Shown here piece after piece: positions 34,451 to 42,749 of a stretch of 64,000 nucleotides of DNA (position 1 is the first letter of the stretch; each line of letters starts with the position of its first letter). Source of the DNA: Grimontia indica (GTDB lineage: Bacteria > Pseudomonadota > Gammaproteobacteria > Enterobacterales > Vibrionaceae). Position numbers and translations under genes: made by a program. Below the pieces are notes generated by a model. It saw nothing but the letters and a program-made list of their open reading frames with translations, made no database searches and was not told the origin of the DNA. Location: contig NZ_ANFM02000016.1 in assembly GCF_000333895.2 (NCBI RefSeq), positions 1-64,000 on the forward strand. Reading direction: 5' to 3'.

Positions 34451-34473
34451 AGGAGAGGCAACTAGCCTCTCCT
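34451..34473. terminator. Shared terminator, lipoprotein and DUF417 genes
   Basis: AGGAGAGGC/GCCTCTCCT stem of nine pairs with loop AACTA, in the 45-bp space between convergent genes. The T-run is short. Confidence 0.75.
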
Positions 34474-34484
34474 CTCGTTTGCGA

Positions 34485-34982
34485 TTATTCATCCCTCAAC
34501 AGCGCTTTGGCAAGCAGGGAAACCGCTGCTGACAACAAAACGATATCTTTCAGCAGGAATTGTCCTGGCACCACGGAGATAGCAGGGAAACCACCTAAGC
34601 TAGCTTCAGCGATCGGCGCGGTGAACAAGAAGCTGGTGGTTACCGCGAATGTCACGGTCGCACCCACTGCACCCACAATGGCAATAGTGCGATTTAACGG
34701 CGCCAGCAGCAGAGCAACAGCCGTAGCGATTTCAACCGTACCAATCAGGTTAGAAGCACCTTGCAGGCTAAATACACTATACAACCAGCTTGTAAGTGGA
34801 CTTGATGCAACAAGACCTTGAATCGCGCCCGCTTCATAGCCGGTAAACTTCATGGCACCAATCCATGCCAGCACGATAACGATAGAGAATCGCACTGCGT
34901 TGTCCGCAATATTATCGAGTGTATAAACCCAGCTAGCGCGTTGGTTGTTGATTCGGCCGTGTACATTGTTAATCGTCGTCAT
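34485..34982 (-). CDS. DUF417 (RclC/YkgB-like) membrane protein
   Basis: 165 residues with four hydrophobic segments (FSIVIVLAWIGAMKFTGYEAGAIQGLVASSP is the family N-terminal mark; also GTVEIATAVALLLAP and GQFLLKDIVLLSAA). DUF417 proteins include E. coli RclC, part of the reactive-chlorine resistance operon. AAGGAG is 7 bases before the ATG. It follows the glutaredoxin gene by 42 bp in the same direction and lies across from an RclR-like regulator, which supports a role in resistance to reactive chlorine or electrophiles. Mechanism unknown. Confidence 0.87.
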   Translation of the reverse strand: MTTINNVHGRINNQRASWVYTLDNIADNAVRFSIVIVLAWIGAMKFTGYEAGAIQGLVASSPLTSWLYSVFSLQGASNLIGTVEIATAVALLLAPLNRTIAIVGAVGATVTFAVTTSFLFTAPIAEASLGGFPAISVVPGQFLLKDIVLLSAAVSLLAKALLRDE

Positions 34983-35024
34983 GATGCTTCTCCTTAAACT
35001 TTTATGTCGTCGTATTTGTTTGGA

Positions 35025-35294
35025 TTAAACCGCGTTGGTTTGGCTTTCCAGAATTTTTTCGAATTGCCCGTTTCTGATGGCTCGTTGTAAGTCGTCATTA
35101 CCGCCGACATGCACGTCTCCGACAAAAACCTGCGGCACCGTGCGGCGTTGGCTGCGCGTTTTCATTTCGTCAAGCAGCGCAGCATCATCACTGACTTCAA
35201 TTTCCAGAAAATCGAGTCCTCTGAGTCTCAGTGCCTTTTTCGCTGCTCGGCAGTGTGGGCAATAGCTCTTGGTGTAAATTTCAATCTTCGGCAT
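35025..35294 (-). CDS. grxC: Glutaredoxin (GrxC-like)
   Basis: 89 residues. The dithiol active site C-P-H-C follows IYTKSY at residue ~12; most glutaredoxins have CPYC, and the His variant is less common. The cis-Pro loop TVPQVFVGDVHVGGNDDL binds glutathione. It reduces protein disulfides and mixed disulfides in the cytoplasm at the expense of glutathione. GGAG seven bases before the ATG. It is the first gene of a two-gene operon with DUF417 and is divergent from an AraC-type gene. A second, housekeeping grxC may exist elsewhere, so the symbol is tentative. Confidence 0.88.
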   Translation of the reverse strand: MPKIEIYTKSYCPHCRAAKKALRLRGLDFLEIEVSDDAALLDEMKTRSQRRTVPQVFVGDVHVGGNDDLQRAIRNGQFEKILESQTNAV

Positions 35295-35403
35295 GGTCGT
35301 GCTCCGTTGTGTTTGTGTATGGCTTTACTTTAGGTGTTGCGGTCGGGACTATCTATGCATAATAATCTTGATTAAATACATCGATCGTATAGGTGGGCTA
35401 TCA

Positions 35404-36252
35404 GTGGAAGTGATGAGCGATATTCTCCGCGCCATTCGGGTGGTAGGCAGTGTGTATTTCTGCAGTCAGGTAGAAGCGCCGTGGACGAAAACCTTTCAGG
35501 ATTTGGATTACGCCAGCTTCCACATGATTCGTCGTGGAGCCTGCTGGGCGAACATTGATGGGCAGATTGAAATGTTGGAAGCGGGGGATCTGATCTTCCT
35601 CGGTCCGGGACAAAATCACGAACTTTCTAGCCTGTCTCCTGTTAACGGAAAGCCAGATCTGAATGACACCACCTTGCTGCTATGCGGCTCATTCAGTTTT
35701 TCACGTACCGCGACAACACCGCTGATGGATGTGTTCCCCCGCATGACGATTGTGCGCGACAAAGACTTTGCCAATCACCCTTGGCTGCGCAGCACTTTTG
35801 ATCAGCTAAGCGCGGAATATATGTCGCAAGGGCCGGGTTCTGAACTTATCGTCAATAAGCTCACGGAGATCATTCTGGTTGAACTTATCCGCATTAACTT
35901 TGGGCGCGAGCAATCCAGCCCGTTTTTGGATGCGTTGAACGACAAGCGGATTTCCAGAGCGCTGCAGCTTCTTCACGATAACCCTGAGCTCAGCTGGACG
36001 TTGGAATCCGTCGCCAGCCAAATCGGCATGTCCCGCGCAGCATTTGCCAACCGCTTTTCCTCGTTAGTCGGTCAACCTATGTTTGGCTATCTCACCAACC
36101 TCCGTATGCAAAAAGCACAGGAGTTACTGCGCGAATCTCTGTTGCCGATCTATGAGGTTGCCGAGCAGGTGGGTTATGAATCAGAACGTGCTTTTACGCT
36201 CACCTTTAAAAAGCATTCGGGAACCACGCCTAAGCGGTTTCGGGCCCAATAG
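35404..36252 (+). CDS. AraC-family regulator, RclR-like redox sensor
   Basis: 282 residues from the GTG at 35404, preceded by AGGTGGG. N-terminal cupin-type sensor (EMLEAGDLIFLGPGQNHELSS), then two HTH repeats (WTLESVASQIGMSRAAFANRFSSLVGQPMFGYLTNLRMQKAQELL and the second with VAEQVGYESERAFTLTFKKHSGTTPKRFR). C20 (GSVYFC) and C94 (LLLCGSF) stand at the positions of the Cys pair (C21, C89) of E. coli RclR that senses hypochlorous acid by thiol oxidation. It is divergent from the glutaredoxin/DUF417 operon, its likely target. A longer frame upstream lacks an RBS. The inducer is inferred, not shown. Confidence 0.88.
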   Translation: MEVMSDILRAIRVVGSVYFCSQVEAPWTKTFQDLDYASFHMIRRGACWANIDGQIEMLEAGDLIFLGPGQNHELSSLSPVNGKPDLNDTTLLLCGSFSFSRTATTPLMDVFPRMTIVRDKDFANHPWLRSTFDQLSAEYMSQGPGSELIVNKLTEIILVELIRINFGREQSSPFLDALNDKRISRALQLLHDNPELSWTLESVASQIGMSRAAFANRFSSLVGQPMFGYLTNLRMQKAQELLRESLLPIYEVAEQVGYESERAFTLTFKKHSGTTPKRFRAQ

Positions 36253-36275
36253 CTCCCTGTCCAATAGTGCGCTGC

Positions 36276-36302
36276 CCAATTGTCACCATGACAATTTTTT
36301 CA
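36276..36302 (+). terminator. Terminator after RclR-like gene
   Basis: AATTGTCA/TGACAATT (8 bp, loop CCA) followed by T4 and further Ts. Confidence 0.75.
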
Positions 36303-36412
36303 TTTAATTCAAATAAATGGAGCGTTTCTCTCAGCCGTACATGCAAGAGAATGGTCGTAGAAAAGAGGGTAAACCTTTATAGGATGTCAGCGATAGGAAT
36401 TAGGAGGTTCAA

Positions 36413-36859
36413 ATGACGATGAAAGAATACGCAGAGAAAAGCGTGCTTTGCTGGCTGGCGACAGTTGACGAAGATTTAGTGCCGAATGTTTCCCCCAAAG
36501 AGCTTTTTACCGTGCTTGATGATGACACGCTACTGATTGCCAACGTCGCTTCCCCCGTCAGTGAAAAGAATATTCTGTCGAACAATAAGGTGTGTGTTTC
36601 CTTTGTGGAAGTCTTTGAGCAACGAGGTTTCAAAGTGAAGGGAATAGCGCGAGTGATTGTACCTGAAAGCACAGAATGGACGGGCTATTTAGCAGCACTT
36701 CGTAAGCTGGCAGATGAACGCTACCCTATCAAAAATATCTTTGAAGTGAAGATAACATCCAGCGCCAGAATCCTTGCCCCAAGCTATTTCCTATTTTCAG
36801 AAACAACGCCAGAAAGTCAGATTGAGAGCGCGCTGAAAACCTATAAGGTTCGCCGCTAA
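36413..36859 (+). CDS. PNPOx-like flavin-binding protein, short form
   Basis: 148 residues. The N-terminal strand SVLCWLATVDEDLVPNVSPKELFTVLDDDTLLIANVASPVSEKNI is typical of pyridoxamine-phosphate-oxidase-like split barrels that bind FMN or related cofactors. It lacks the residues expected for true PdxH. AGGAGG lies 6 bases before ATG 36413. Neighbouring genes (RclR-like regulator, MsrB) deal with redox stress, so it may be a flavin-dependent reductase, but that is guilt by association. Confidence 0.82.
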   Translation: MTMKEYAEKSVLCWLATVDEDLVPNVSPKELFTVLDDDTLLIANVASPVSEKNILSNNKVCVSFVEVFEQRGFKVKGIARVIVPESTEWTGYLAALRKLADERYPIKNIFEVKITSSARILAPSYFLFSETTPESQIESALKTYKVRR

Positions 36860-37301
36860 AGCTCCGTCTTTTTGAACCGTCCCTGAATCGTTTCTTCAAC
36901 GAAATACCGTCCTTCCGGGTTTAACGCCCGTACTGATGGGTACACGCAATAATCGCGTCTATTCAGATAAATATCAGGGATAAAACCAGTAAGAGCCTGA
37001 CATCTAATGTCTTTCAGGAAGTGTGAACATAAAATCGGCACAAAGCGCTAGGAAATTAGGCATGAAGTGGTAAAAATAACAGCTTGATGATAGATGTCTT
37101 TCATTGTTGATCTTATTGCAAAAAGCCGCATAAAAAATATGTGTTATCAGTGAGTTAAATTTATGACAGGAAAGGCCTGATATGCTCACTGGCGTCACAT
37201 ATTGGCTCAAGTAATGTTAGAGTTCTGTCAATTTGGATGCGTGATGTGAACTTATCTGATAATTAACATATTCGTAATTTGCTAATTTATTGGATGCTTA
37301 A
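36860..37301. other. Intergenic region before msrB
   Basis: About 440 bp. I see no supported gene, no strong hairpin with a T-run and no recognisable operator. AT content rises toward msrB (aattaacatattcg), as expected for a promoter. Confidence 0.5.
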
Positions 37302-37742
37302 ATGACGACCTACTCAAAAGACCAGACTGCGATAGAAAACCTCACCGAGGAACAATATCGTGTCACACAAGAAAACGGCACGGAGCGCCCGTTTACAGGG
37401 GAGTACAATCGCCATTTTGAATCAGGCATTTATGTAGATATTGTGTCTGGTGAGCCTTTATTTTCGTCCTCAGCAAAGTTTAGTTCTGGCTGTGGATGGC
37501 CGTCTTTCTCCAAACCCATCGTCAAAGATAACGTCACAGAACATTTCGATACCAGTCACGGAATGCGACGTGTAGAAGTGCGTTCGAAACATGGTGACAG
37601 CCATCTAGGCCATGTTTTTACGGACGGTCCTAAAGATAAGGGTGGCTTACGTTACTGCATTAATTCCGCTTCCCTGCGTTTCATTCCAAAAACAGAAATG
37701 GAAGCTGAAGGCTTCGGAGATTACTTAGACCAAGTCGAGTAA
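37302..37742 (+). CDS. msrB: Peptide-methionine (R)-S-oxide reductase MsrB
   Basis: 146 residues. It reduces the R-epimer of methionine sulfoxide in proteins. Active-site signature [11 protein letters not shown] near residue 118 has the catalytic Cys; the [12 protein letters not shown] and [12 protein letters not shown] blocks are canonical. The two CxxC pairs that bind structural zinc in many MsrB proteins are absent; the only other Cys is in SGCGWPS. This places it in the zinc-free group. No good RBS is visible before ATG 37302. Stands alone, downstream of redox-related genes. Confidence 0.94.
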   Translation: MTTYSKDQTAIENLTEEQYRVTQENGTERPFTGEYNRHFESGIYVDIVSGEPLFSSSAKFSSGCGWPSFSKPIVKDNVTEHFDTSHGMRRVEVRSKHGDSHLGHVFTDGPKDKGGLRYCINSASLRFIPKTEMEAEGFGDYLDQVE

Positions 37743-37871
37743 TACCCCCTCCTAAATCGGTGTGGATTATCCTGACTATCGTTGGTTTTTGCGGGTTTCT
37801 CGGTATAAAAGTTGTACATTGCAACTTACTATGACTGAGGAACACAACAATAAACTGACCTTGAGGCAGGG

Positions 37872-38375
37872 ATGACCACACCGTTTTTATTTCAACTTTC
37901 TCTCTTTTCCGCAACCTTGCTTTGCGCCCTCGTTGCAGGTTTGGTACTCGGTTTTGCGGTGGTGGTGATGCCTGGAATCCGTCGACTGGAAGACAGAGAA
38001 TTCCTGCGTACATTTAAGGTGATGGACGGTGTGATTCAAAACAACCAACCCTTGTTTATGTTCGTATGGGTCGGTTCTATTTTGGCAGTTGTGGCGACTC
38101 TGGCTCTGGGAATAGGGAATACGTCGGGATTAAGCCAGCTATTGCTTTTGGCGGCCACACTCTTATATCTACTCGGTGTTCAACTACCAACAATCCGTTT
38201 CAATATACCTCTCAACAACCGGATTCAACGTCTAAATCTGGACACAATGGAAGCAAACGAATTACGCGACGCAAGGGAGACATTTGAACCCAACTGGAAC
38301 CGTTGGAATCAGTTCAGGACTGTTGTTTCCTGCATATCGGTTGGCTTGATGCTGGCCCTCATTTTCAGGCTTTAA
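37872..38375 (+). CDS. DUF1772 membrane protein
   Basis: 167 residues, four hydrophobic segments. The conserved loop QLPTIRFNIPLNNRIQRL and the C-terminal ARETFEPNWNRWNQFRT are family marks of DUF1772, a group related to fungal anthrone oxygenases and to small membrane proteins of unknown function. GAGGCAGGG lies just before ATG 37872. It is 54 bp upstream of the alpha/beta hydrolase gene and may be co-transcribed with it. Function unknown. Confidence 0.85.
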   Translation: MTTPFLFQLSLFSATLLCALVAGLVLGFAVVVMPGIRRLEDREFLRTFKVMDGVIQNNQPLFMFVWVGSILAVVATLALGIGNTSGLSQLLLLAATLLYLLGVQLPTIRFNIPLNNRIQRLNLDTMEANELRDARETFEPNWNRWNQFRTVVSCISVGLMLALIFRL

Positions 38376-38429
38376 ATAAGATCGGGATGGAAATACCGGT
38401 CTGCCACTCTCTACAGGGAAGGGTTCACC

Positions 38430-39362
38430 ATGCTTTATTTCATCGGAATACTGATACTGATTGGGTTTGTCGCTTACCGAATGACCCCACCGGAAAAGCT
38501 GTTCGAACTTGGCATTTCTGCTGAGCGAAGAATATCGGGTTTGACCTTAAAGACATCGAATATCGAAGAAGGCGAAATTGCCTATCTAGAAGGTGGGTCG
38601 GGGACGCCACTTCTGTTGCTTCACGGCTTCGGTGCAGACAAAGACAACTGGGTGAGAATGGCGAAGCACCTCACTGGCAAGTACCGGGTGATTGCGCCGG
38701 ACCTGCCGGGGTTTGGAGAAAGCTTCAAACAGCCTGACTTAAACTATGATGTGCCTGCTCAGGTGGCACGCCTTAAAGCTTTTGCAGAGTCTATTGGCTT
38801 GTCGAAGTTTCACATTGGCGGTAATTCTATGGGAGGTTACATTGCGGGAAATTACGCGGTGGAACACCCTGATCAAGTGTTAAGTTTGTGGCTTCTTAAC
38901 CCGTTAGGCGTCGCAACCTCGCCAGACAGCGAGATGTTTGCCATGTTACGCCAGCAAGAACGCCCCGCTGTGTTGGTAGGCGATGCCGAACAATACAGAG
39001 AACTTTTGGCGTTTGCGTTTCATAAACCACCATTTATCCCTGGGGTGATGATCAAAGAACTCGCTAAACGGGCAGAAGCCAGCTTTCCGCTGAATAGCCA
39101 AATCTTCCAACAGATCCACCACCTCAATGACGGGCAAGTCCATTTCACTGTGCCACTGGATACCGTGCTCGAAGGCTTCGAGCGACCAACACTGATTACC
39201 TGGGGTGATAAGGACCGAGTCCTGCATGTTGCCGGTGCAGACATCCTTGGCAAATTAGTCCCTCAGTCGGAAGTGCACGTGATGAAGGATATGGGGCATC
39301 TTCCGATGATTGAAGCGCCTTCCCAAACGGCGAAGCAATTCCTTCAATTTGACCAAGCGTAA
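38430..39362 (+). CDS. Membrane-anchored alpha/beta hydrolase
   Basis: 310 residues. An N-terminal TM (MLYFIGILILIGFVAY) probably anchors it. The hydrolase fold is plain: oxyanion region LLLHGFGADKDNW, nucleophile elbow GNSMGG (Ser), acid Asp in TWGDKDRV and His in MGHLPMIEAP. Resembles lipase/esterase-type proteins that act on small esters or acyl chains near a membrane. GGGAAGGG is placed 6-8 bases before ATG 38430. Substrate unknown; the family is very broad. Confidence 0.9.
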   Translation: MLYFIGILILIGFVAYRMTPPEKLFELGISAERRISGLTLKTSNIEEGEIAYLEGGSGTPLLLLHGFGADKDNWVRMAKHLTGKYRVIAPDLPGFGESFKQPDLNYDVPAQVARLKAFAESIGLSKFHIGGNSMGGYIAGNYAVEHPDQVLSLWLLNPLGVATSPDSEMFAMLRQQERPAVLVGDAEQYRELLAFAFHKPPFIPGVMIKELAKRAEASFPLNSQIFQQIHHLNDGQVHFTVPLDTVLEGFERPTLITWGDKDRVLHVAGADILGKLVPQSEVHVMKDMGHLPMIEAPSQTAKQFLQFDQA

Positions 39363-39455
39363 AGCAAGGTAAAGCTAAGTAAAGCGCCTTCTTTTTCCAG
39401 AAAAAATCACGATACTTGCGCGTATTGTTGAGCATGAATAAGAAGGAATAACTCA

Positions 39456-39593
39456 ATGAAAAAATTAGCGATTGCTGCTTTGGTATTGTTTGGTTTGATG
39501 GGCACCGCCTATGCATTTGATGCGCATTGGATGCATGGCTGGGAAATGTCAGAACTCTCATTGTTTGGCTGTGGGCATGGTAGCCATCATTAA
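39456..39593 (+). CDS. Small exported His/Met/Cys peptide (45 residues)
   Basis: A short frame, ATG 39456 to TAA 39591-39593, with AAGGA eight bases before the start and a strong terminator 20 bp after the stop. Residues 1-20 form a clean signal peptide (KK, hydrophobic core LAIAALVLFGLMG, TAYA cleavage site). The mature 25 residues hold five His, three Met, two Trp and a Cys, beginning FDAHWMHGW and ending CGHGSHH. It should be a periplasmic or secreted peptide that binds a metal such as copper or zinc. Not recognised as a known family. It lies in its own transcription unit. Confidence 0.7.
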   Translation: MKKLAIAALVLFGLMGTAYAFDAHWMHGWEMSELSLFGCGHGSHH

Positions 39594-39610
39594 TGCTAAT
39601 GACTTTGATA

Positions 39611-39637
39611 AAGGAGCCACATTGTGTGGCTCTTTTT
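39611..39637 (+). terminator. Terminator after the 45-residue peptide gene
   Basis: GAGCCACA/TGTGGCTC (8 bp, loop TTG) followed by TTTTTG; AAGG precedes it. Confidence 0.85.
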
Positions 39638-39807
39638 GTTTGTGCCCTTTATGAATGATTAGTTTTCCCTCAGCCAAGAAGAGGCTTCTGTGATCTGACG
39701 TGAGGCTGATGGTCTTGAGGCTTTATTTTGAGACATCTTCGATCGTTATAGCGGTGTTAATCTCCCGAAAGATGGCTTGAAAATAAAAGCACTAAAAGGG
39801 ACAAATA

Positions 39808-40335
39808 ATGAAAAAACTCATCATGGCTTTGGCAATGGCTGCATTGGTATCAGGTTGTGCGAACAAAGACTTCGGCGAAGTGGTTAATGACGGCGTAAAC
39901 GGCGCTATCGACGGTGTGCTTGGTTCAGTCGGTGTAGGGAATGGCACCGTAGTCAAAAATAGCGATGGCGGATTCAGTGTTGAGGAAGAGGAAGTCTGGC
40001 CTCATAGACCTGAAAGAACCCGTCGAGACTATGGTGAGATTAAAGTCGCTAAGACAAAGAAAAATCCAAAAGGGAGAACAGAAATTTTTGTTGAAAGTTG
40101 TGTTCACCAAAGGATTGGTTCTGTCGATTGCGAAGGGTGGATGTTCGAAGTGACCGCTGAAGGTTGGCTGGTGGAAGACAGTATTCTTGTTTATGACGAT
40201 AAAACTTACTCCATTGCTGCAGGAAAGTACTACGCAAAGTTTGAATCAGACGATACGCGTACAGAATACTATGCGACGGGTGAAGTGAACATCGTCCCTT
40301 TTGTCACCAACTATATAGCAATAACAGTAGAGTAA
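39808..40335 (+). CDS. Hypothetical lipoprotein
   Basis: 175 residues with signal peptide and lipobox LVSGC (Cys 17). The mature N-terminus is Gly/Val-rich (NDGVNGAIDGVLGSVGVGNG), then a charged linker, then a beta-rich domain with one Cys pair (VESCVHQ and SVDCEGW) likely to form a disulfide. No family recognised. AAGGGACAA before ATG 39808, and a strong terminator after the stop, support a monocistronic gene. Probably envelope-anchored; role unknown. Confidence 0.75.
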   Translation: MKKLIMALAMAALVSGCANKDFGEVVNDGVNGAIDGVLGSVGVGNGTVVKNSDGGFSVEEEEVWPHRPERTRRDYGEIKVAKTKKNPKGRTEIFVESCVHQRIGSVDCEGWMFEVTAEGWLVEDSILVYDDKTYSIAAGKYYAKFESDDTRTEYYATGEVNIVPFVTNYIAITVE

Positions 40336-40349
40336 TCATCATCAATAAA

Positions 40350-40378
40350 GAAAGGCAGGTGTCAGCACCTGCCTTTTG
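40350..40378 (+). terminator. Terminator after lipoprotein gene
   Basis: AAAGGCAGGTG/CACCTGCCTTTT, 11-bp stem, loop TCAG, T-run. Confidence 0.9.
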
Positions 40379-40475
40379 TGTTTGTGAATTCGGACGAATC
40401 TTCCCAAGCCCATTCGGCTATTACCTGAAGACCTAATGCTAATATTCCGTTGAAATGGATTCGGAGGAGATAGCC

Positions 40476-41114
40476 TTGTATCAACTGTTTTACTACCCAC
40501 GCAACGCAAGTTGGGCACCTCATATGATGATGGTGGAAATGGGACTGCGACACGAGCTGATTTTGGTCGACAGGAAGTCCAACGCCCAGAAATCCGAAAG
40601 CTATCTGAAACTCAATCCCACTGGCCGTATTCCTGTGCTTGTTGATGGAGAATTGGTCATTCATGAAAGCGCAGCTATTGGGCTCCACCTTTGCGAAAAT
40701 CACCCTGATTCTGGCCTGATTCCCGACATGGGAAGCCTTGAAAGGCCGATATTTTTTCAATGGCTGTTCTACCTGACTTCGTCGTTACAGTCAGAGCTGA
40801 TGGTCTATTTCTACCCGCAACGCCACACAGAAAACCCCGATGAAGCGACAGCCATCAAACGAGCCCAAGAAGCCCGCGTGACAGACATGTTTGCTTTGAT
40901 TGATCGTGAGCTGGAAGGCAAAAACTTTCTGGCGGGAAACCGAATCAGTATGTGCGACTTCTTCCTGTTCATGTTCGCCCATTGGGCCAGCGATTTTGAT
41001 AAACCACCGTTGAGCTTTGAGCATTTAGGTCGATATTTAAGGAATTTGGCGAAGCGGAAGTCCGTGGTTGCAGCGAGTGAATTGAAAGGTACCAACTTGG
41101 ACATCTATCGCTAA
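40476..41114 (+). CDS. Glutathione S-transferase family protein
   Basis: 212 residues from the TTG at 40476, which has GGAGGAG six bases before it and gives the canonical GST N-terminus (YQLFYYPRNASWAPHMM). The thioredoxin-like domain includes LNPTGRIPVLVDGELVIHESAAIGLHL, with the cis-Pro and the ES pair that hold glutathione; the helical domain ends in NFLAGNRISMCDFFLFMFAHWAS, the N-capping-box motif. It conjugates or exchanges glutathione on electrophiles in the cytoplasm. A frame extends seven codons further upstream. The methyltransferase gene follows after 12 bp, suggesting an operon. Confidence 0.88.
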   Translation: MYQLFYYPRNASWAPHMMMVEMGLRHELILVDRKSNAQKSESYLKLNPTGRIPVLVDGELVIHESAAIGLHLCENHPDSGLIPDMGSLERPIFFQWLFYLTSSLQSELMVYFYPQRHTENPDEATAIKRAQEARVTDMFALIDRELEGKNFLAGNRISMCDFFLFMFAHWASDFDKPPLSFEHLGRYLRNLAKRKSVVAASELKGTNLDIYR

Positions 41115-41126
41115 AGGAGTGGGGAA

Positions 41127-41876
41127 ATGAAGATACACAGCCTGTTTAACGATAAGTCAGATCTTTACGAGAAAGCGAGGCCCGTCTATCCCGATGAGAT
41201 TTATCGGTATCTGGTAAGTATCTCTCCATCGAATCTCAAAGCATGGGATTGTGCTTGTGGAAACGGACAGGTGTCAGAAGGGCTGTCGCATTATTTTGAA
41301 GGTGTGATCGCGACGGATGTCAGCGAACAGCAGATTGCGAATGCAAAGCCATTCGACAACGTCATCTACCGTGTTATGCCATCGGAAAGTACAGATTTCC
41401 CTGACGATAGCTTTGATTTGGTATGTGTGGCTCAGGCTGTCCATTGGTTCGATTTCCCCGTTTTCTGGCCGGAAGTTAAACGTGTATTGAAGCCTGATGG
41501 TGTATTCGCTGCTTGGGGATATACATGGCCAGTGTTACCAGATGAAATAGAGAGAATTTTCCACGAACAAATTCTCAATGTGATTGCGCCTTACTGGGCG
41601 ACCCAAAATTCACTTCTGACCGGTCACTACAAGGATGTGGAGTTTCCTTTTGAAGGACTGAGTTCACCAAAATTTGAGATGAAGGTTGAATGGGACCTCG
41701 ATCAATTCTTCGATTTTATTAAGACGTTCTCTGCCACCCGACGGTGCATTGAGGAACATGGCGAGGCATTTCTTGATGCTGCTTATGAGCAGATTGAAAC
41801 TTTTTGGTCTGCCGGTGAAAAGGCGAGGGTCATTCCGCTTGAATTCGTTTTTTATGCCGGTCGGAATACCGAGTAA
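41127..41876 (+). CDS. Class I SAM-dependent methyltransferase
   Basis: 249 residues. SAM-binding motif I is WDCACGNGQVSEGL, motif II ATDVSEQQIANA, and DDSFDLVCVAQAVHWFDFPVFWPEVKRVLKPDG is the motif III-IV region of the Methyltransf_11 group (trans-aconitate methyltransferase-like). Substrate unknown, likely a small acid or sugar. AGGAGTGGGGAA precedes ATG 41127. It shares its transcript with the GST gene and ends in a bidirectional terminator facing the MerR-type gene. Confidence 0.88.
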   Translation: MKIHSLFNDKSDLYEKARPVYPDEIYRYLVSISPSNLKAWDCACGNGQVSEGLSHYFEGVIATDVSEQQIANAKPFDNVIYRVMPSESTDFPDDSFDLVCVAQAVHWFDFPVFWPEVKRVLKPDGVFAAWGYTWPVLPDEIERIFHEQILNVIAPYWATQNSLLTGHYKDVEFPFEGLSSPKFEMKVEWDLDQFFDFIKTFSATRRCIEEHGEAFLDAAYEQIETFWSAGEKARVIPLEFVFYAGRNTE

Positions 41877-41877
41877 A

Positions 41878-41908
41878 ATGAAAACCCGCCAGCAAGGCGG
41901 GTTTTGTT
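41878..41908. terminator. Bidirectional terminator
   Basis: AAAACCCGCC/GGCGGGTTTT, 10-bp stem with loop AGCAA, between convergent methyltransferase and MerR-type genes. Confidence 0.9.
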
Positions 41909-41914
41909 ATTCAC

Positions 41915-42424
41915 CTATAATGCGCGGATTCGGGTTATTTCATCCGGCCCAATGCCAAGTGATTCCAAAAACTTCTGGTGTTCTGCTGGCTCCATTTCTT
42001 CGAATTTCTGATGCCACTTGACCATATCATTTTCTGAAAATCCGGCAGCGGCTATAATCTGCGTCCAACGTTCTTTGTTCACGATGTTTTCCTCCAAAAG
42101 ATGGGGTGCATGCAGCAGCGCGACAATCGCTTTCTGCTGTGCTTTCAGGCTCTGGATTTCTTTCTCAAGTGCATGGAAATGCGCTTTGAGGATTTGAGCC
42201 TGATCCTTATCTTTCTGCTCAAGCAATGTCCGAATGCTGGAAACCGGTAACCCATAAGCACGATAAGCCGCGATATTCCTTAACTTTTCAACTTCCTTTT
42301 TTCCGTACCAGCGATAGCCATTATCACTTCGACAGGCAGGCGTTAGGAGGCCTTCTCTTTCGTAATAAAGAATGGTGGCGCGGGAGATATCAAACTCCCG
42401 AGCAAGTTGGGTCACCGTTAACAT
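41915..42424 (-). CDS. MerR-family transcriptional regulator
   Basis: 169 residues from ATG 42424. The MerR DNA-binding domain reads LTVTQLAREFDISRATILYYEREGLLTPACRSDNGYRWYGKKEVEKLRNI; it is followed by a coiled coil (LEKEIQSLKAQQKAIVALL) and a short C-terminal domain (WTQIIAAAGFSENDMVKWHQKFEEMEPAEHQKFLESLGI) of the type in MerR proteins that answer to organic ligands. No Cys cluster is present, so metal sensing is unlikely. GTG 42430 is an alternative start. No target gene is obvious; the intergenic region on its right leads to an unrelated gene. Confidence 0.88.
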   Translation of the reverse strand: MLTVTQLAREFDISRATILYYEREGLLTPACRSDNGYRWYGKKEVEKLRNIAAYRAYGLPVSSIRTLLEQKDKDQAQILKAHFHALEKEIQSLKAQQKAIVALLHAPHLLEENIVNKERWTQIIAAAGFSENDMVKWHQKFEEMEPAEHQKFLESLGIGPDEITRIRAL

Positions 42425-42749
42425 AAGCACACCGTTTGGCTGAAAGAACAGGCATCGTGAACCCTGATCTTATAGTCGGGTCAAGCTAGCATTATGGCGT
42501 GAAAATTGAGGGAAGTGGAAACTGTGTTTCGGTGATTAGAGTATCAAAGACTTCCTATCCCTTTAGATTCACTTCACTAATGAAACATAAATATTTTGTC
42601 CGCTGAGTTACGCTTGCAAATATAGAGAACTAGATGCTGCAGTACAGCATCTAGTTGCTCTACAAACCATGGGATGGAATGTATAACGCTGGGTGCCAGT
42701 CAGGCAATTACCCAGCTTGCTGTCATCATACTGATTAAGGATATGAGTT
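42425..42749. other. Intergenic region with no recognised feature
   Basis: 325 bp between divergent genes, AT-rich near 42570. No strong hairpin or operator found; AAGGA at 42737-42741 is the RBS of the next gene. Confidence 0.5.
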
